Shown: positions 36,090 through 45,042, numbered from the stretch's first letter. The stretch is DNA of 64,000 nucleotides from Methylophilus rhizosphaerae (GCF_900100975.1 NZ_FNFX01000002.1:591749-655748), one strand, 5' to 3'. The notes: generated by a model not told the origin, from the sequence alone. Translations and numbers: made by a program.

Positions 36090-36653
36090 ATGCCGCACTA
36101 TCCACCTGAAAAAGACCCTGCCCGGCTTGACTGCACTTTTGTGAATTGCAGTTATGAGCACCATGCCAGGCAGATCCTGGATATTTTGAATGACGCCATC
36201 ATCAACTCGACAGCACTCTACGATTACAAACCGCGCACATTTGAATCCATGCGGCCATGGTTCCAGGCCAAGGAAGAGCATGGCTTTCCACTGATTGGTG
36301 CAGTAGATGCCAATGGCACTTTACTGGGTTTTGCAAGCTACGGGACTTTTCGTGCCTGGCCCGCCTACCAATACACGGTGGAACATTCGGTGTATGTGCA
36401 CAAGAATCACCGGGGCAAAAGCCTGGGCCTGTACCTGATGCAGCGATTGATTGCCATTGCCAGGCAGAACCAGGTACACGTGCTGGTGGGTGGCATTGAT
36501 ACCGACAATACCGGCAGCGTGTCATTACATGAAAAACTGGGGTTCAAACATGCTGGCACCATCCGGCAAGCCGCATACAAATTTGGCCGCTGGCTGGATC
36601 TCGGTTTTTACCAATTGACCCTGGATACGCCAGAACATCCGGTCGAAGGTTGA
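36090..36653 (+). CDS. GNAT N-acetyltransferase (phosphinothricin-acetyltransferase-like)
   Basis: 187 aa, single GNAT domain. Residues about 24-45 (ILDILNDAIINSTALYDYKP) resemble the start of Pat/Bar proteins, and the acetyl-CoA loop is VYVHKNHRGKSLGLYLMQRLI. The C-terminal GGIDTDNTGSVSLHEKLGF matches the same subfamily. It begins directly after the bpt stop codon, so probably in the same operon. The substrate may be an amino acid analogue or protein N-terminus. Confidence 0.88.
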   Translation: MPHYPPEKDPARLDCTFVNCSYEHHARQILDILNDAIINSTALYDYKPRTFESMRPWFQAKEEHGFPLIGAVDANGTLLGFASYGTFRAWPAYQYTVEHSVYVHKNHRGKSLGLYLMQRLIAIARQNQVHVLVGGIDTDNTGSVSLHEKLGFKHAGTIRQAAYKFGRWLDLGFYQLTLDTPEHPVEG

Positions 36654-36729
36654 TGTACCTCACGCCCGCTGAAGGCCAGCCAACCATACGGGCTGGCTCA
36701 ACCCCACATTGCAGGGGTACACTCATTAC

Positions 36730-37236
36730 ATGAAAATCACCCCACAATCGCTGGCACGGCAGTTTTGCCACGGTGCCTATGTGAATGCTGCAGATGCCGG
36801 ACTGTGGCGGGAGGCCTTCGCCTACCTGGCTGATATCAATGATGCAGCCATCTTCCAGAAGGAAAAGATCCAGTCCCTGTGGATGGCCTATGGAGGCGAT
36901 CTGCGCGCCAGAATCAAGGATGATGCGTCAATCCTGCGGGTCCTGAGAAAAGCCTTGCCGGCCTATGACGGGCAAGGACTGACCTTATACCGTGGTGAGA
37001 GCTGGTTTTTATTCGACCAGATTAAAATAGGGTTTTGCTGGACCACTTCCGAAGCAGTCGCGACCTCATACGCCAAAGGCCTGAATGCGGTAGAGTCCGG
37101 CGGGGTATTATTGAAATGCCATGCCCCGCCCGCAGCGATTCTGGCAGCAGGCCAGCACGCACAAGAAAATGTGTTTATTTGTGACCCTGGTCAATTATTG
37201 CGATTAACGACACTAGCGCTTTTCCCTAAACTATAA
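36730..37236 (+). CDS. ADP-ribosyltransferase-like protein of unknown target
   Basis: 168 aa, no signal peptide, from ATG 36730 (MKITPQ). The second half has the order of an R-S-E mono-ADP-ribosyltransferase: LTLYRGES with Arg88, WTTSEAVATSYA with TTS 105-107 followed by an Ala-Ser-Tyr helix, then HAQENVFICDPGQLLRL with Glu146. The first 80 residues are helical (LWREAFAYLADINDA, ILRVLRKALPAYDG). Inference: a toxin, effector or regulatory ART-fold protein. No antitoxin or ADP-ribosylglycohydrolase is adjacent. An alternative is a catalytically dead relative. Confidence 0.6.
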   Translation: MKITPQSLARQFCHGAYVNAADAGLWREAFAYLADINDAAIFQKEKIQSLWMAYGGDLRARIKDDASILRVLRKALPAYDGQGLTLYRGESWFLFDQIKIGFCWTTSEAVATSYAKGLNAVESGGVLLKCHAPPAAILAAGQHAQENVFICDPGQLLRLTTLALFPKL

Positions 37237-37272
37237 CTATCTTCTAAAAACAGCTGCGCCGCCGTGCAACCG

Positions 37273-37914
37273 TTATTTGCGCCACTGGCCGTAACCGGCG
37301 AATTGCGCATGCACTGCCTGCATTTGCTCGCTACTGAGCAATGCAGGCTCCCCCAGTTGCAGCAAGCGCCAGTATTGTTCACACAGGTTTTCCACTTCCA
37401 CCGCAATCGCCAGTGCCTGCGGCAAGTCTTGCCCCAGCGCAATCATGCCATGGTGCGCCAGCAAGCAGGCTTTGCGATCCTGCAAGGCCGCCACTGCTGC
37501 ATCCGACAATGCTTGCGTGCCGAACAGTGCATAAGGTGCACAACGGATATTGTCGCCCCCCACCACCGCCATCATGTAATGAAACGGCGGCACATCCCGT
37601 GCCATACAGGCGATGGTCGTGGCAAACATGCTGTGGCAATGCACGACCGCGTGAATCTCAGGGCGCGCTTGCAGGATATCCCGGTGAAAACGCCATTCAC
37701 TGGAAGGCTTTTTACCAGGTTCGGCGATGCCCTCCCATTGCATATACACCATGCTGCTGGCTGATAACTGCTCGGCAGGCACCCCCGATGGTGTCACCAG
37801 GAAACCATCCTCAAGCCGGATGCTGGCGTTACCGGAAGCCCCTTTATTCAGGCCGAGGCTGGAAAGTTGCCGGGCCACTTGCAAAAGCTGTTCTGGGGGT
37901 GCCGGTATTGTCAT
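37273..37914 (-). CDS. Class II aldolase (fuculose-1-phosphate aldolase-like), methylthioribulose/deoxyribulose-1-P aldolase candidate
   Basis: 213 aa zinc aldolase. NKGASGNASIRLEDGFLVTPSG binds phosphate, zinc histidines lie in VVHCHSMFATTIACMA and LLAHHGMIALG, and IPCA-like RCAPYALFGT is of FucA type rather than MtnB type. It overlaps mtnA by 4 bases. In Rhodospirillum and some E. coli, MtnA with such an aldolase cleaves 5-methylthio- or 5-deoxyribulose 1-phosphate to an aldehyde and dihydroxyacetone phosphate (the DHAP shunt). This seems the most likely role here; methylthioribulose-1-P dehydratase (MtnB) is the alternative. Confidence 0.82.
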   Translation of the reverse strand: MTIPAPPEQLLQVARQLSSLGLNKGASGNASIRLEDGFLVTPSGVPAEQLSASSMVYMQWEGIAEPGKKPSSEWRFHRDILQARPEIHAVVHCHSMFATTIACMARDVPPFHYMMAVVGGDNIRCAPYALFGTQALSDAAVAALQDRKACLLAHHGMIALGQDLPQALAIAVEVENLCEQYWRLLQLGEPALLSSEQMQAVHAQFAGYGQWRK

Positions 37915-38996
37915 GATTTTGGCTCAAAGGCTGTGTATGCCTGCTGTAACTGTTCGGGAGGAAAAATACCACGCTCGGTAATAATCCCCGTCACCAGCCT
38001 GGCAGGCGTGACATCAAACGCCGGGTTCAATGCCCGGCTTTCGTGCGGAATGACACGCACTTTCTGCAGTTTGCCATCACTGCCCTGCCCTTGCATATAG
38101 GCCACTTCATCGGCATCACGCATCTCAATTTCAATCGCGGCCCCGTGCACCAGTTGCCAGTCAATGGTGGGCGTGGGTACTGCCGCATAAAAAGGGATCC
38201 GGTTGTCATACGCAGCCAGTGCTTTCAGGTAAGTGCCTATCTTGTTGCAGACGTCGCCGTTGCGGGTCACTCGATCCGCACCAACGATCACCATATCGAT
38301 TTGTCCCTGCTGCATCAAATGGCCACCCGCGTTATCGGTAATCACGGTATGTGGTACGCCATGTTGTGCCAGCTCCCATGCCGTGAGGCTTGCCCCCTGG
38401 TTACGCGGGCGGGTTTCATCCACCCAGACATGAATATCCAGGCCGGCATCATGCGCAGCATACACCGAGGCGAGCGCCGTGCCACCATCCACAGTCGCCA
38501 GCCAGCCGGCGTTACAGTGCGTCAGGATATGTACTGTTTGTTGCGGGTTTGCCGCAGCCTTGCCTGCAATCAATACCTTGCCCTGTTGCCCAATCGCCAG
38601 GTTCTGGCTGACATCTTCATCGGCTAGCATGTTTGCCATCTGCCAGGCAGTCTCCACCCGTTTTGCAATGGGCAGTGCCAATAACTGTTGTCGCATGTGT
38701 TGCACGGCCCAGGCCAGGTTAACGGCAGTCGGCCGGGTTGCCACCAGTTGCTGCATGGCGCCTTGCAGGGATCCGTCACTGGCATTCTCCTGTAATGCCA
38801 GGGCCATGCCATAGGCAGCGGCCACCCCGATCAGCGGCGCGCCACGCACTTTCATACTACGGATGGCATGGCACATTTGTACCAGCGAAGTGACCTCTAC
38901 GGTCACGAGCTCAAAAGGCAGCTGTGTTTGATCTATCAGGCAAACACGGTCTCCCTGCTGCCAGATTGTACGGAAATGTTGTTCATTAATACGCAT
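37911..38996 (-). CDS. mtnA: Methylthioribose-1-phosphate isomerase
   Basis: 361 aa. Ketose-forming isomerase of methionine/5'-deoxyadenosine salvage. Conserved segments: KVRGAPLIGVAAAYGMAL, THCNAGWLATVDGGTALASV with the catalytic Cys, VWVDETRPRNQGASLTAWEL, and VIVGADRVTRNGDVCNKIGT with the catalytic Asp. The partner gene downstream encodes a FucA-like aldolase rather than the rest of the classic mtn pathway. Confidence 0.94.
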   Translation of the reverse strand: MRINEQHFRTIWQQGDRVCLIDQTQLPFELVTVEVTSLVQMCHAIRSMKVRGAPLIGVAAAYGMALALQENASDGSLQGAMQQLVATRPTAVNLAWAVQHMRQQLLALPIAKRVETAWQMANMLADEDVSQNLAIGQQGKVLIAGKAAANPQQTVHILTHCNAGWLATVDGGTALASVYAAHDAGLDIHVWVDETRPRNQGASLTAWELAQHGVPHTVITDNAGGHLMQQGQIDMVIVGADRVTRNGDVCNKIGTYLKALAAYDNRIPFYAAVPTPTIDWQLVHGAAIEIEMRDADEVAYMQGQGSDGKLQKVRVIPHESRALNPAFDVTPARLVTGIITERGIFPPEQLQQAYTAFEPKS

Positions 38997-39080
38997 AAGT
39001 CAAGAAAACTATTTACCATTAAGCAGTGTAAAACTTGTAAAAACGCTTGCATTTTTCCAGGAAGAAAGCAGCAAAATTTC

Positions 39081-39113
39081 AATCCACAAAATCTGTGGAT
39101 AACTTTGTGGATT
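39081..39113. promoter_or_regulatory. Cluster of DnaA-box-like sites
   Basis: AATCCACA (39081-39088, reverse of TGTGGATT), a perfect box TGTGGATAA (39094-39102) and TGTGGATT (39106-39113) occur within 33 bases. A run of about 90 very AT-rich bases (39145-39235) follows. No dnaA or dnaN gene is in the window. It may be a DnaA titration or regulatory site, or a replication-linked element. Confidence 0.5.
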
Positions 39114-39246
39114 GCTGTGTCTTAAAAGCGTAACTCACCAATTTATAAGGGTTTTTTCTGAAAGTTCATTTTTTAATCTATTTTTTTATTGTTTAAAATC
39201 AATAACTTAAATCACACCACTATAATTGAAACACTTTCGACACATT

Positions 39247-39265
39247 CTTAAAGTGTCACTTTAAG
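39247..39265. promoter_or_regulatory. Short perfect palindrome at the tatD 3' end
   Basis: CTTAAAGTG-T-CACTTTAAG: 9-bp arms around one base, immediately downstream of the tatD stop on the minus strand. No T run follows, so it is more like a protein-binding palindrome or weak RNA end structure than an intrinsic terminator. Confidence 0.35.
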
Positions 39266-40066
39266 TCATGTGCATAAATGCGCTAATTTTGGCAAAACTT
39301 GCACAGAATTTTTACCTGTCATTTCAATGAGTTGCGAAATTTCAATGCGCCGGATTGACGCTATTTCCCCTGCTATTCTTTTTAATTGGTCCGGGCTATT
39401 GCGGCCCTGGTGTCCGATCCAGACAGGCGGTATATCGGGTGCATCCGTCTCCAATACCAGATGCTCAATAGGTAATTCCGCCGCTAACTGGCGGATGCGT
39501 AATGCGCGTGGCCAGGTCATGGCCCCGCCGAACCCCATCTTCAATCCTTGTGCCGCCATGGCATCTGCCTGCTGGCGACTGCCATTAAATGCATGGGCGA
39601 TTCCCTGCTGAATGCCGTGCTTGCGCAAATATTTCAGTACGGTATCAATGGCACTGCGCACATGCAGAATCACCGGCAACGCAAATTGCCTGGCGAGCTG
39701 TAACTGGCCCTCAAACATGGCGATCTGGTGCGCTTCGTTATCGCGTGTGATATAAAAGTCCAGCCCGATTTCACCTATGGCCAATAATTGATGTGCCTGC
39801 GGACCTTGCAATACGGCTTCTATGGTCTGTTGTAACTGCTGCAAGGCATCCTCTGGCGCCTGATCGACGAATAAAGGATGCCATCCCAGGGCGAACCCCG
39901 CTTGCGGGTGCTGTGCGCACCAGTCCATGATGGGCTGGAATGTGGCGGAGGTCACACCCGGAATCACAATAGCCCGTACGCCGGACTGCATGGCTGCCTG
40001 CCATACCGCTTCGCGGTCAGCATCGAATTCAGCAGCATCCAGGTGGCAATGAGTATCGATCAGCAT
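39266..40066 (-). CDS. tatD: TatD-family metal-dependent DNase
   Basis: 266 aa amidohydrolase-fold nuclease. Metal ligands in LIDTHCHLDAAEFD, AIGEIGLDFY, ILHVRSA, GIAHAFNGS and LVLETDAPDIPP. Length is normal. Upstream, in the same direction, is ribD with only 5 bases between, so cotranscribed. Confidence 0.92.
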   Translation of the reverse strand: MLIDTHCHLDAAEFDADREAVWQAAMQSGVRAIVIPGVTSATFQPIMDWCAQHPQAGFALGWHPLFVDQAPEDALQQLQQTIEAVLQGPQAHQLLAIGEIGLDFYITRDNEAHQIAMFEGQLQLARQFALPVILHVRSAIDTVLKYLRKHGIQQGIAHAFNGSRQQADAMAAQGLKMGFGGAMTWPRALRIRQLAAELPIEHLVLETDAPDIPPVWIGHQGRNSPDQLKRIAGEIASIRRIEISQLIEMTGKNSVQVLPKLAHLCT

Positions 40067-40071
40067 GAATA

Positions 40072-41160
40072 TTAACGTAACCTGGCCCGGATACGCAGAT
40101 CCGGACCAAAGTGACGAACATCGGTGATATTTAAATCACGGACTTCAGACATATGCGAAAGTTCAGGCAACGCGAACATGCCACGCGCGGCATGCCCCAT
40201 CAATTTGGGTGCGTAATATAGCAACAATTCGTCCACCAGCCCGCTTTGCAATGCAGCGCCATTGAGTGTGGCCCCGGCTTCGATAAGCACCTCATTGCAG
40301 GGCAAAGCCGCCAGGGCCTGTATCACCTGGAGGATATCCACCTGGCCTTGCGCATTGGGCGCATGCAGCAGGCGTACACCCTGCGCTTGCAAGGCATCCA
40401 GCTTGGCGGCGTCCGCATGGGCATAAGCCACCAGCGCATGTCCATGCTGTAAAACTCTGGCATCCACAGGGATGCGCAAATGGCTGTCAACAATCACCCG
40501 CAAAGGCTGCCTGGTCGTGGCCACATCGCGCACGGTGAGTGAAGAATCATCCTGCAACACGCTGCCAATGCCGGTCATAATGGCGCAACTCTGTGCACGC
40601 CAGTGATGTACATCTTTCCTGGCATCGGCAGATGTAATCCATTGGCTAGTGCCATTCGCCAATGCCGTGCGCCCGTCCAGGCTGGCGGCGACCTTCAGTC
40701 GCACGTATGGGCGCTGCTGCGTCATGCGCATGATAAATCCGGGATTCAGCGCACCGGCCTGTGCTTCGCACACGCCAACAGTCACCATGATCCCCTGGGC
40801 TTTCAAGCGGGCGATCCCCTGCCCTGCCACCAATGGATTAGGATCCTGCATTGCCACCACCACGCGGCTGACACCGGCCTGCACCAGCGCATCTGCACAA
40901 GGGGGGGTGCGGCCAAAATGGCTGCATGGTTCCAGCGTGACATAGGCCGTCGCATCACGCGTCTGCTCACCAGCTACACGCAAGGCATGCACTTCTGCAT
41001 GCGGTTCACCGGCCTTGAGATGCGCCCCTTCACCTATGCATTGACCGTCTTTCACAATGACGCAGCCAACCCGGGGATTCGGTGAAGTTGTATACAAGCC
41101 ACGCTCAGCCAGCCGGAGTGCGCGCGTCATCCATTCAATATCTTGTGTCGTCGATTGCAT
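40072..41160 (-). CDS. ribD: Bifunctional riboflavin deaminase/reductase
   Basis: 362 aa. N-terminal deaminase with zinc motif GEPHAEVHAL and LEPCSHFGRTPPCADAL; C-terminal NADPH-dependent reductase (VRLKVAASLDGRTALANG, QWITSADARKDVHHWRA, EVLIEAGATLNGAALQSGLVDELLLY). Catalyses steps 2 and 3 of riboflavin synthesis. ATG 41160 (MQSTTQ) chosen; in-frame ATGs at 41169 and 41184 are also possible. No FMN riboswitch is visible upstream. Confidence 0.94.
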   Translation of the reverse strand: MQSTTQDIEWMTRALRLAERGLYTTSPNPRVGCVIVKDGQCIGEGAHLKAGEPHAEVHALRVAGEQTRDATAYVTLEPCSHFGRTPPCADALVQAGVSRVVVAMQDPNPLVAGQGIARLKAQGIMVTVGVCEAQAGALNPGFIMRMTQQRPYVRLKVAASLDGRTALANGTSQWITSADARKDVHHWRAQSCAIMTGIGSVLQDDSSLTVRDVATTRQPLRVIVDSHLRIPVDARVLQHGHALVAYAHADAAKLDALQAQGVRLLHAPNAQGQVDILQVIQALAALPCNEVLIEAGATLNGAALQSGLVDELLLYYAPKLMGHAARGMFALPELSHMSEVRDLNITDVRHFGPDLRIRARLR

Positions 41161-41369
41161 AGATACCATGATACAAAAAAACACGTCTGAACGGTTTTTT
41201 GTAATGCCTTGTTACCCTCTGAATTGGCGTAAACCATGGCATCAACCGGCATGTCATCCGCTTTCATGCCTCAAACAAGCGCCAACCCTTTCCTGCTAAT
41301 TGCAAAATACACTGGTATTTCCCGTTTTTTTAAAGCTATCGCGCACGCGCGGGAGCGCTACACTGAGGC

Positions 41370-43004
41370 ATGATTTCTATTACTGATCCCACCCTCTGGC
41401 TGGCGCTGTATGCACAGCCATTACATACACGCACGACGCCGCCAACTACTGATGCCCTGCATGACTATTTGTCAGAATATGCCAGCTCGAAGGACGGACA
41501 GACAGCAATATCATTAGAAAATAATCCTGAATACCAGCTGGAACTCGAACAAGCGCTGACGACTTTGCCGGCCAGCCTGCTAGATACCCTCAGTCAATCG
41601 GTACTGGGGATATTTTTTGCACGTGGCCTCAATGTATCAGGGCTGACGGAGCGTCTCACAGCAGGCAATGGCAGCAACCCGCTTGGTTGTATCATCGTAC
41701 TAAACACCGACGTGCTCCAGCAGTCCCCTGCCCGTGCAGCAGAGGAATATAGCTATCTGCAGCAGTTGCTGGCCAGCCTGAACCTCACTGACGCCAGCCA
41801 CACCTTTCAGGGGCTGGCCCCGTTTCTGCGCATGAGCCTGAATGGGGCTGATTTGCATGGGCATACCCAGGCGCTGCTGGCACAAGCCAACCAGGACCAG
41901 GAAAATGCCATTCTGTGGATGAATCTGGCCACAGGCTTCCTGTGCCTGAAAATGCGCGACATGGGCCTGGCGATTCAGGAGCAGGCGCTGTCACTCCAAC
42001 GTTTATTCCGCCGACCGGCCAGCTGCCAGCCGCCACGTAGCCGTCTGCTCGTCATCATGACAGCAGGCGACCTTTCTGAAAATACGCCAATTGATTGCCT
42101 GCTGGAAAACAGCCCGGTAGAGCTAATTTATTACTATGCAACGATTGAGCAACCATTGCCATCTCCCATGCCAGCGCATGACGCAGTCATGGTCGCCTTG
42201 TCAGACAGCCAGGCGAACCACGATCTGTTACTGGCAGTAGAAGCCAGCCTGCGCCATCATGCCCAGCCAGTAATTAACCAGCCACGTCTTTTACCCAATG
42301 TTAACCGTGACCAGTTGAGTGAGCTGCTGCAAGGCATCCCCGGGCTGGATATGCCACGTACACACCGGCTGCCTCGCAGCCAGGTCGTGACGCGCTTAAG
42401 CATGCAGCAACGCGATCCGGCAGGCCCGGCGGCACTGCCGGGCTTTCCATTGATCATTCGCCCTGTTGGCTCGCAAGCGGGGAATGACCTGGCAAAAATA
42501 AGCTCGGCAACAGCACTGGCAGACTATGTAAGGTCGGTTGCAAGCCTGGGCTTTTTTGTTTCACGCTTTGTCGACTACAGCAGCCAGGATGGCCTGTTCC
42601 GTAAATACAGAATTGCCATGTTGCGCGGACAGCCGTTTATCTGCCATATGGCCATTTCCAGCCACTGGATGGTGCATTACGTGAATGCCGGTATGTATGA
42701 TTCTGCTGAAAAACGCGCCGAAGAAGGCTTGTTTATGCAGCACTTTTCCCACTTTGCCACGCGGCATCAGCCAGCACTGGCGGCGATCTATCAGCGCTTG
42801 CAACTCGATTACTTCTGCATAGACTGTGCCGAAACGCCTGATGGCAAATTACTGGTATTTGAAATTGACCACATCATGGCAGTACATGCCATGGATGCTG
42901 CCGACCTGTTCCCCTTTAAAGCCGGACAGATCGCCCGGCTGCAACAGGCTTTTGAGCAATATTTATACGCATTACAGCCGCAACCTTTACTGGAGAGTGC
43001 CTGA
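41370..43004 (+). CDS. ATP-grasp-like protein with N-terminal helical (TPR-like) domain
   Basis: 544 aa. Residues about 1-220 are helical and include a TPR-like part (ENAILWMNLATGFLCLKMRDMGLAIQEQALSLQ). From about 230 an ATP-grasp-like region follows: LLVIMTAGDLSENTPID, a hydrophobic strand with PLIIRPVGSQAGNDLAKI (nucleotide site), FVSRFVDYSSQDGLFRKYRI, and the metal-binding end GKLLVFEIDHIMAVHAMD. It could ligate an acid to an amine. It ends in TGATGA overlapping the SerC-like gene start, so the two are coupled. Substrate unknown. Confidence 0.75.
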   Translation: MISITDPTLWLALYAQPLHTRTTPPTTDALHDYLSEYASSKDGQTAISLENNPEYQLELEQALTTLPASLLDTLSQSVLGIFFARGLNVSGLTERLTAGNGSNPLGCIIVLNTDVLQQSPARAAEEYSYLQQLLASLNLTDASHTFQGLAPFLRMSLNGADLHGHTQALLAQANQDQENAILWMNLATGFLCLKMRDMGLAIQEQALSLQRLFRRPASCQPPRSRLLVIMTAGDLSENTPIDCLLENSPVELIYYYATIEQPLPSPMPAHDAVMVALSDSQANHDLLLAVEASLRHHAQPVINQPRLLPNVNRDQLSELLQGIPGLDMPRTHRLPRSQVVTRLSMQQRDPAGPAALPGFPLIIRPVGSQAGNDLAKISSATALADYVRSVASLGFFVSRFVDYSSQDGLFRKYRIAMLRGQPFICHMAISSHWMVHYVNAGMYDSAEKRAEEGLFMQHFSHFATRHQPALAAIYQRLQLDYFCIDCAETPDGKLLVFEIDHIMAVHAMDAADLFPFKAGQIARLQQAFEQYLYALQPQPLLESA

Positions 43005-44143
43005 TGAAACCAAGCGCCAATCAACTGAATTTTTCCGGTGGCCCGGGTGCCCTGCCAGAAAGTGTATTGCAACAACTGCATACGGCCATGCTGTGTGTGC
43101 CGGAAACCGGTTTATCGATCCTGGGTATCAGCCACCGCTCGGAATGGTTTGCGCAGGTAGTGCATGAACTCGAAAACAATATCCGCCAACTGATGGGATT
43201 GCCATCTTCTACCCGCGTACTCATGATGCAAGGCGGGGCCACCCAGCAATTTTCCATGTTGCCAATGAACCTGCTGCGCAATGGAGAGTCTGCCGATTAC
43301 ATTCATAGCGGCTACTGGAGCGGCAAGGCGATCCACGAGGCGGAAAAGTCCGGCAGGCTGCAACAAGCATGGAGCGGCAAGGCTGACCAGTTCAGTCGCT
43401 TGCCCAGCGATGCCGAGCTGGCACTTTCGAAGGATGCCGCCTATTTTCATTATGTGTCGAATGAAACGGTAGAAGGTTTGCAATTTCATCGCGTGCCAGG
43501 GCTCGAAACGGTGCCACGCATCTGTGACATGTCGTCAGACTTACTGTCTGCACCCGCTGAGTTCAACCGCTACGCCATGATTTATGCGCATGCCCAGAAA
43601 AATATCGGGCCGGCAGGTGTGACCGTGGTGATTCTGCGCGATGACTTTATGAATACCTTACCAGATGATTTGCCAGGTTTTATCAATTACCACGCCCAGG
43701 CGGATGCACACTCTATTTACAACACGCCCCCGGTCTTTGCGATTTATAGTGTATTACTGGTGACACGCTGGTTGCGTGATGAAATCGGCGGCTTGCACAA
43801 TATGGCCCAACGTAACCAGGCCAAGGCCGACTGCCTGTACCAATTGCTGGATGACCACGCCGACTTTTACCGTGGCAGGGCGGCAACCGCAGATCGCTCC
43901 AAGATGAATGTGGTGTTTAATTTACCGGATGCAGGCATTGAACAGGCCTTCTTGCAGGCAGCCCGCCAGGCTGGCTTCTCCGGCTTGAATGGCCATCGCA
44001 GCATAGGCGGCATACGCGCCTCGATATACAATGGCCTGGAGTTCGCGGCAACAGAACATCTGGCTGACTTTATGCGCCAGTTCCATAAGCGCTACCGCAT
44101 CCCGGCGACCAGCAAACCTGTGTTATCACAGGCATACGCCTAA
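43004..44143 (+). CDS. SerC-like phosphoserine aminotransferase family protein
   Basis: 379-residue PLP aminotransferase. LNFSGGPGALPESVL at the N-terminus, MQGGATQQFSMLPMNLL, YVSNETVEG, CDMSSDLLS, and the PLP lysine Lys199 in HAQKNIGPAGVTVVIL, then HRSIGGIRASIYNG. All of this is SerC-type, though with changes such as SGGPG for SAGPA. It may be the cell's only SerC or a paralogue serving the ATP-grasp partner with which it overlaps by one base. Context is not the usual serC-pheA-aroA cluster. Confidence 0.82.
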   Translation: MKPSANQLNFSGGPGALPESVLQQLHTAMLCVPETGLSILGISHRSEWFAQVVHELENNIRQLMGLPSSTRVLMMQGGATQQFSMLPMNLLRNGESADYIHSGYWSGKAIHEAEKSGRLQQAWSGKADQFSRLPSDAELALSKDAAYFHYVSNETVEGLQFHRVPGLETVPRICDMSSDLLSAPAEFNRYAMIYAHAQKNIGPAGVTVVILRDDFMNTLPDDLPGFINYHAQADAHSIYNTPPVFAIYSVLLVTRWLRDEIGGLHNMAQRNQAKADCLYQLLDDHADFYRGRAATADRSKMNVVFNLPDAGIEQAFLQAARQAGFSGLNGHRSIGGIRASIYNGLEFAATEHLADFMRQFHKRYRIPATSKPVLSQAYA

Positions 44144-44161
44144 CCTTCAAAAATGACAAGG

Positions 44162-44539
44162 CTAGTGGGAGGAAATCTGGCTATGGGTTAAACGCCCATC
44201 CTGGTCAAAATAAATACGCAGCGCATGATATACATGCATGCATTTGCCAAGATCGTACTCCAGGGCGCTGTCATCTTCCAGGCTAGGGCGGCCAAGCAAT
44301 GCCATGACCGCTTCCTTTTTCGCCCCACGGATCAGGATATGGCTTTTCAGGTCATAGGCCATATCACCACGACGGCAGTCTTTCTGCACACTGTTGGCCA
44401 GTTCCATCCAGCGCGTCTGGTCAAATTTCTCGCTGCCGAATACGACTTCGTCCTTAAATGCCCACCAGCTGAAAAACACGATGGTCAGGATGACCGTAAA
44501 TACGGCCAGCGCAATCGCAGAGAGGTTGATCAGTTTCAT
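44162..44539 (-). CDS. Hypothetical single-pass membrane protein
   Basis: 125 aa with an N-terminal membrane helix (LSAIALAVFTVILTIVFFSWWAF), two cysteines (KDCRRG, GKCMHV) and a short soluble domain ending with LRIYFDQDGRLTHSQI. HILIRGAKKEAVMALLGRPSLEDDSALEYDLG has the helix-turn-strand look of BamE/SmpA-like domains (binding-stop motif near GKP/LGRP), but this is only suggestive. It follows nrdR by 17 bases on the same strand. Confidence 0.65.
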   Translation of the reverse strand: MKLINLSAIALAVFTVILTIVFFSWWAFKDEVVFGSEKFDQTRWMELANSVQKDCRRGDMAYDLKSHILIRGAKKEAVMALLGRPSLEDDSALEYDLGKCMHVYHALRIYFDQDGRLTHSQISSH

Positions 44540-44556
44540 ACGCCCCGCCTTTCGGA

Positions 44557-45021
44557 TTAATTGTCGTTACCGGTCACATCCAGGTCACGAATGGCATTAT
44601 GGAAATCATCCACATCCGAAAAGCTCCGGTACACAGAAGCAAAGCGGATATACGCCACCTGGTCCATCTGTTTCAGTTCCTGCATTACTGTTTCCCCCAG
44701 CAGGCGCGCAGGGACTTCACGCACACCCAGGCTGAGGACTTTCTGGATAATTCTGTCCATGGCCTTGTCGACATATTCAGTCGGCACCGGACGCTTGTGC
44801 AGCGCACGTGTAAATGACACGCGCAATTTCTCACGCTTGAATTCTTCGCGCGTACCGTTCTGCTTCACAACCTGTGGCAGATGCAACTCTGCCATTTCAT
44901 AGGTCGTGAAGCGTTTGTCACACACCTGGCAGCGGCGACGGCGACGGATGGAGTTCCCTTCCTCATTGAGGCGGGAATCCACCACCTGCGTATCGTCAGC
45001 GCCGCAAAACGGACATTTCAT
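44557..45021 (-). CDS. nrdR: Transcriptional repressor NrdR
   Basis: 154 aa. N-terminal zinc ribbon [17 protein letters not shown] and [17 protein letters not shown] (four Cys), followed by an ATP-cone ([16 protein letters not shown]). It represses ribonucleotide reductase genes when dATP is high. It lies 21 bases downstream of glyA, the common glyA-nrdR pair in proteobacteria. Confidence 0.96.
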   Translation of the reverse strand: MKCPFCGADDTQVVDSRLNEEGNSIRRRRRCQVCDKRFTTYEMAELHLPQVVKQNGTREEFKREKLRVSFTRALHKRPVPTEYVDKAMDRIIQKVLSLGVREVPARLLGETVMQELKQMDQVAYIRFASVYRSFSDVDDFHNAIRDLDVTGNDN

Positions 45022-45042
45022 GGTTAAAAGTGCGCGGTGTGG

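Noticed and set aside
41161..41369. FMN riboswitch upstream of ribD
   Set aside because: None of the conserved RFN element sequences is seen in the divergent gap.
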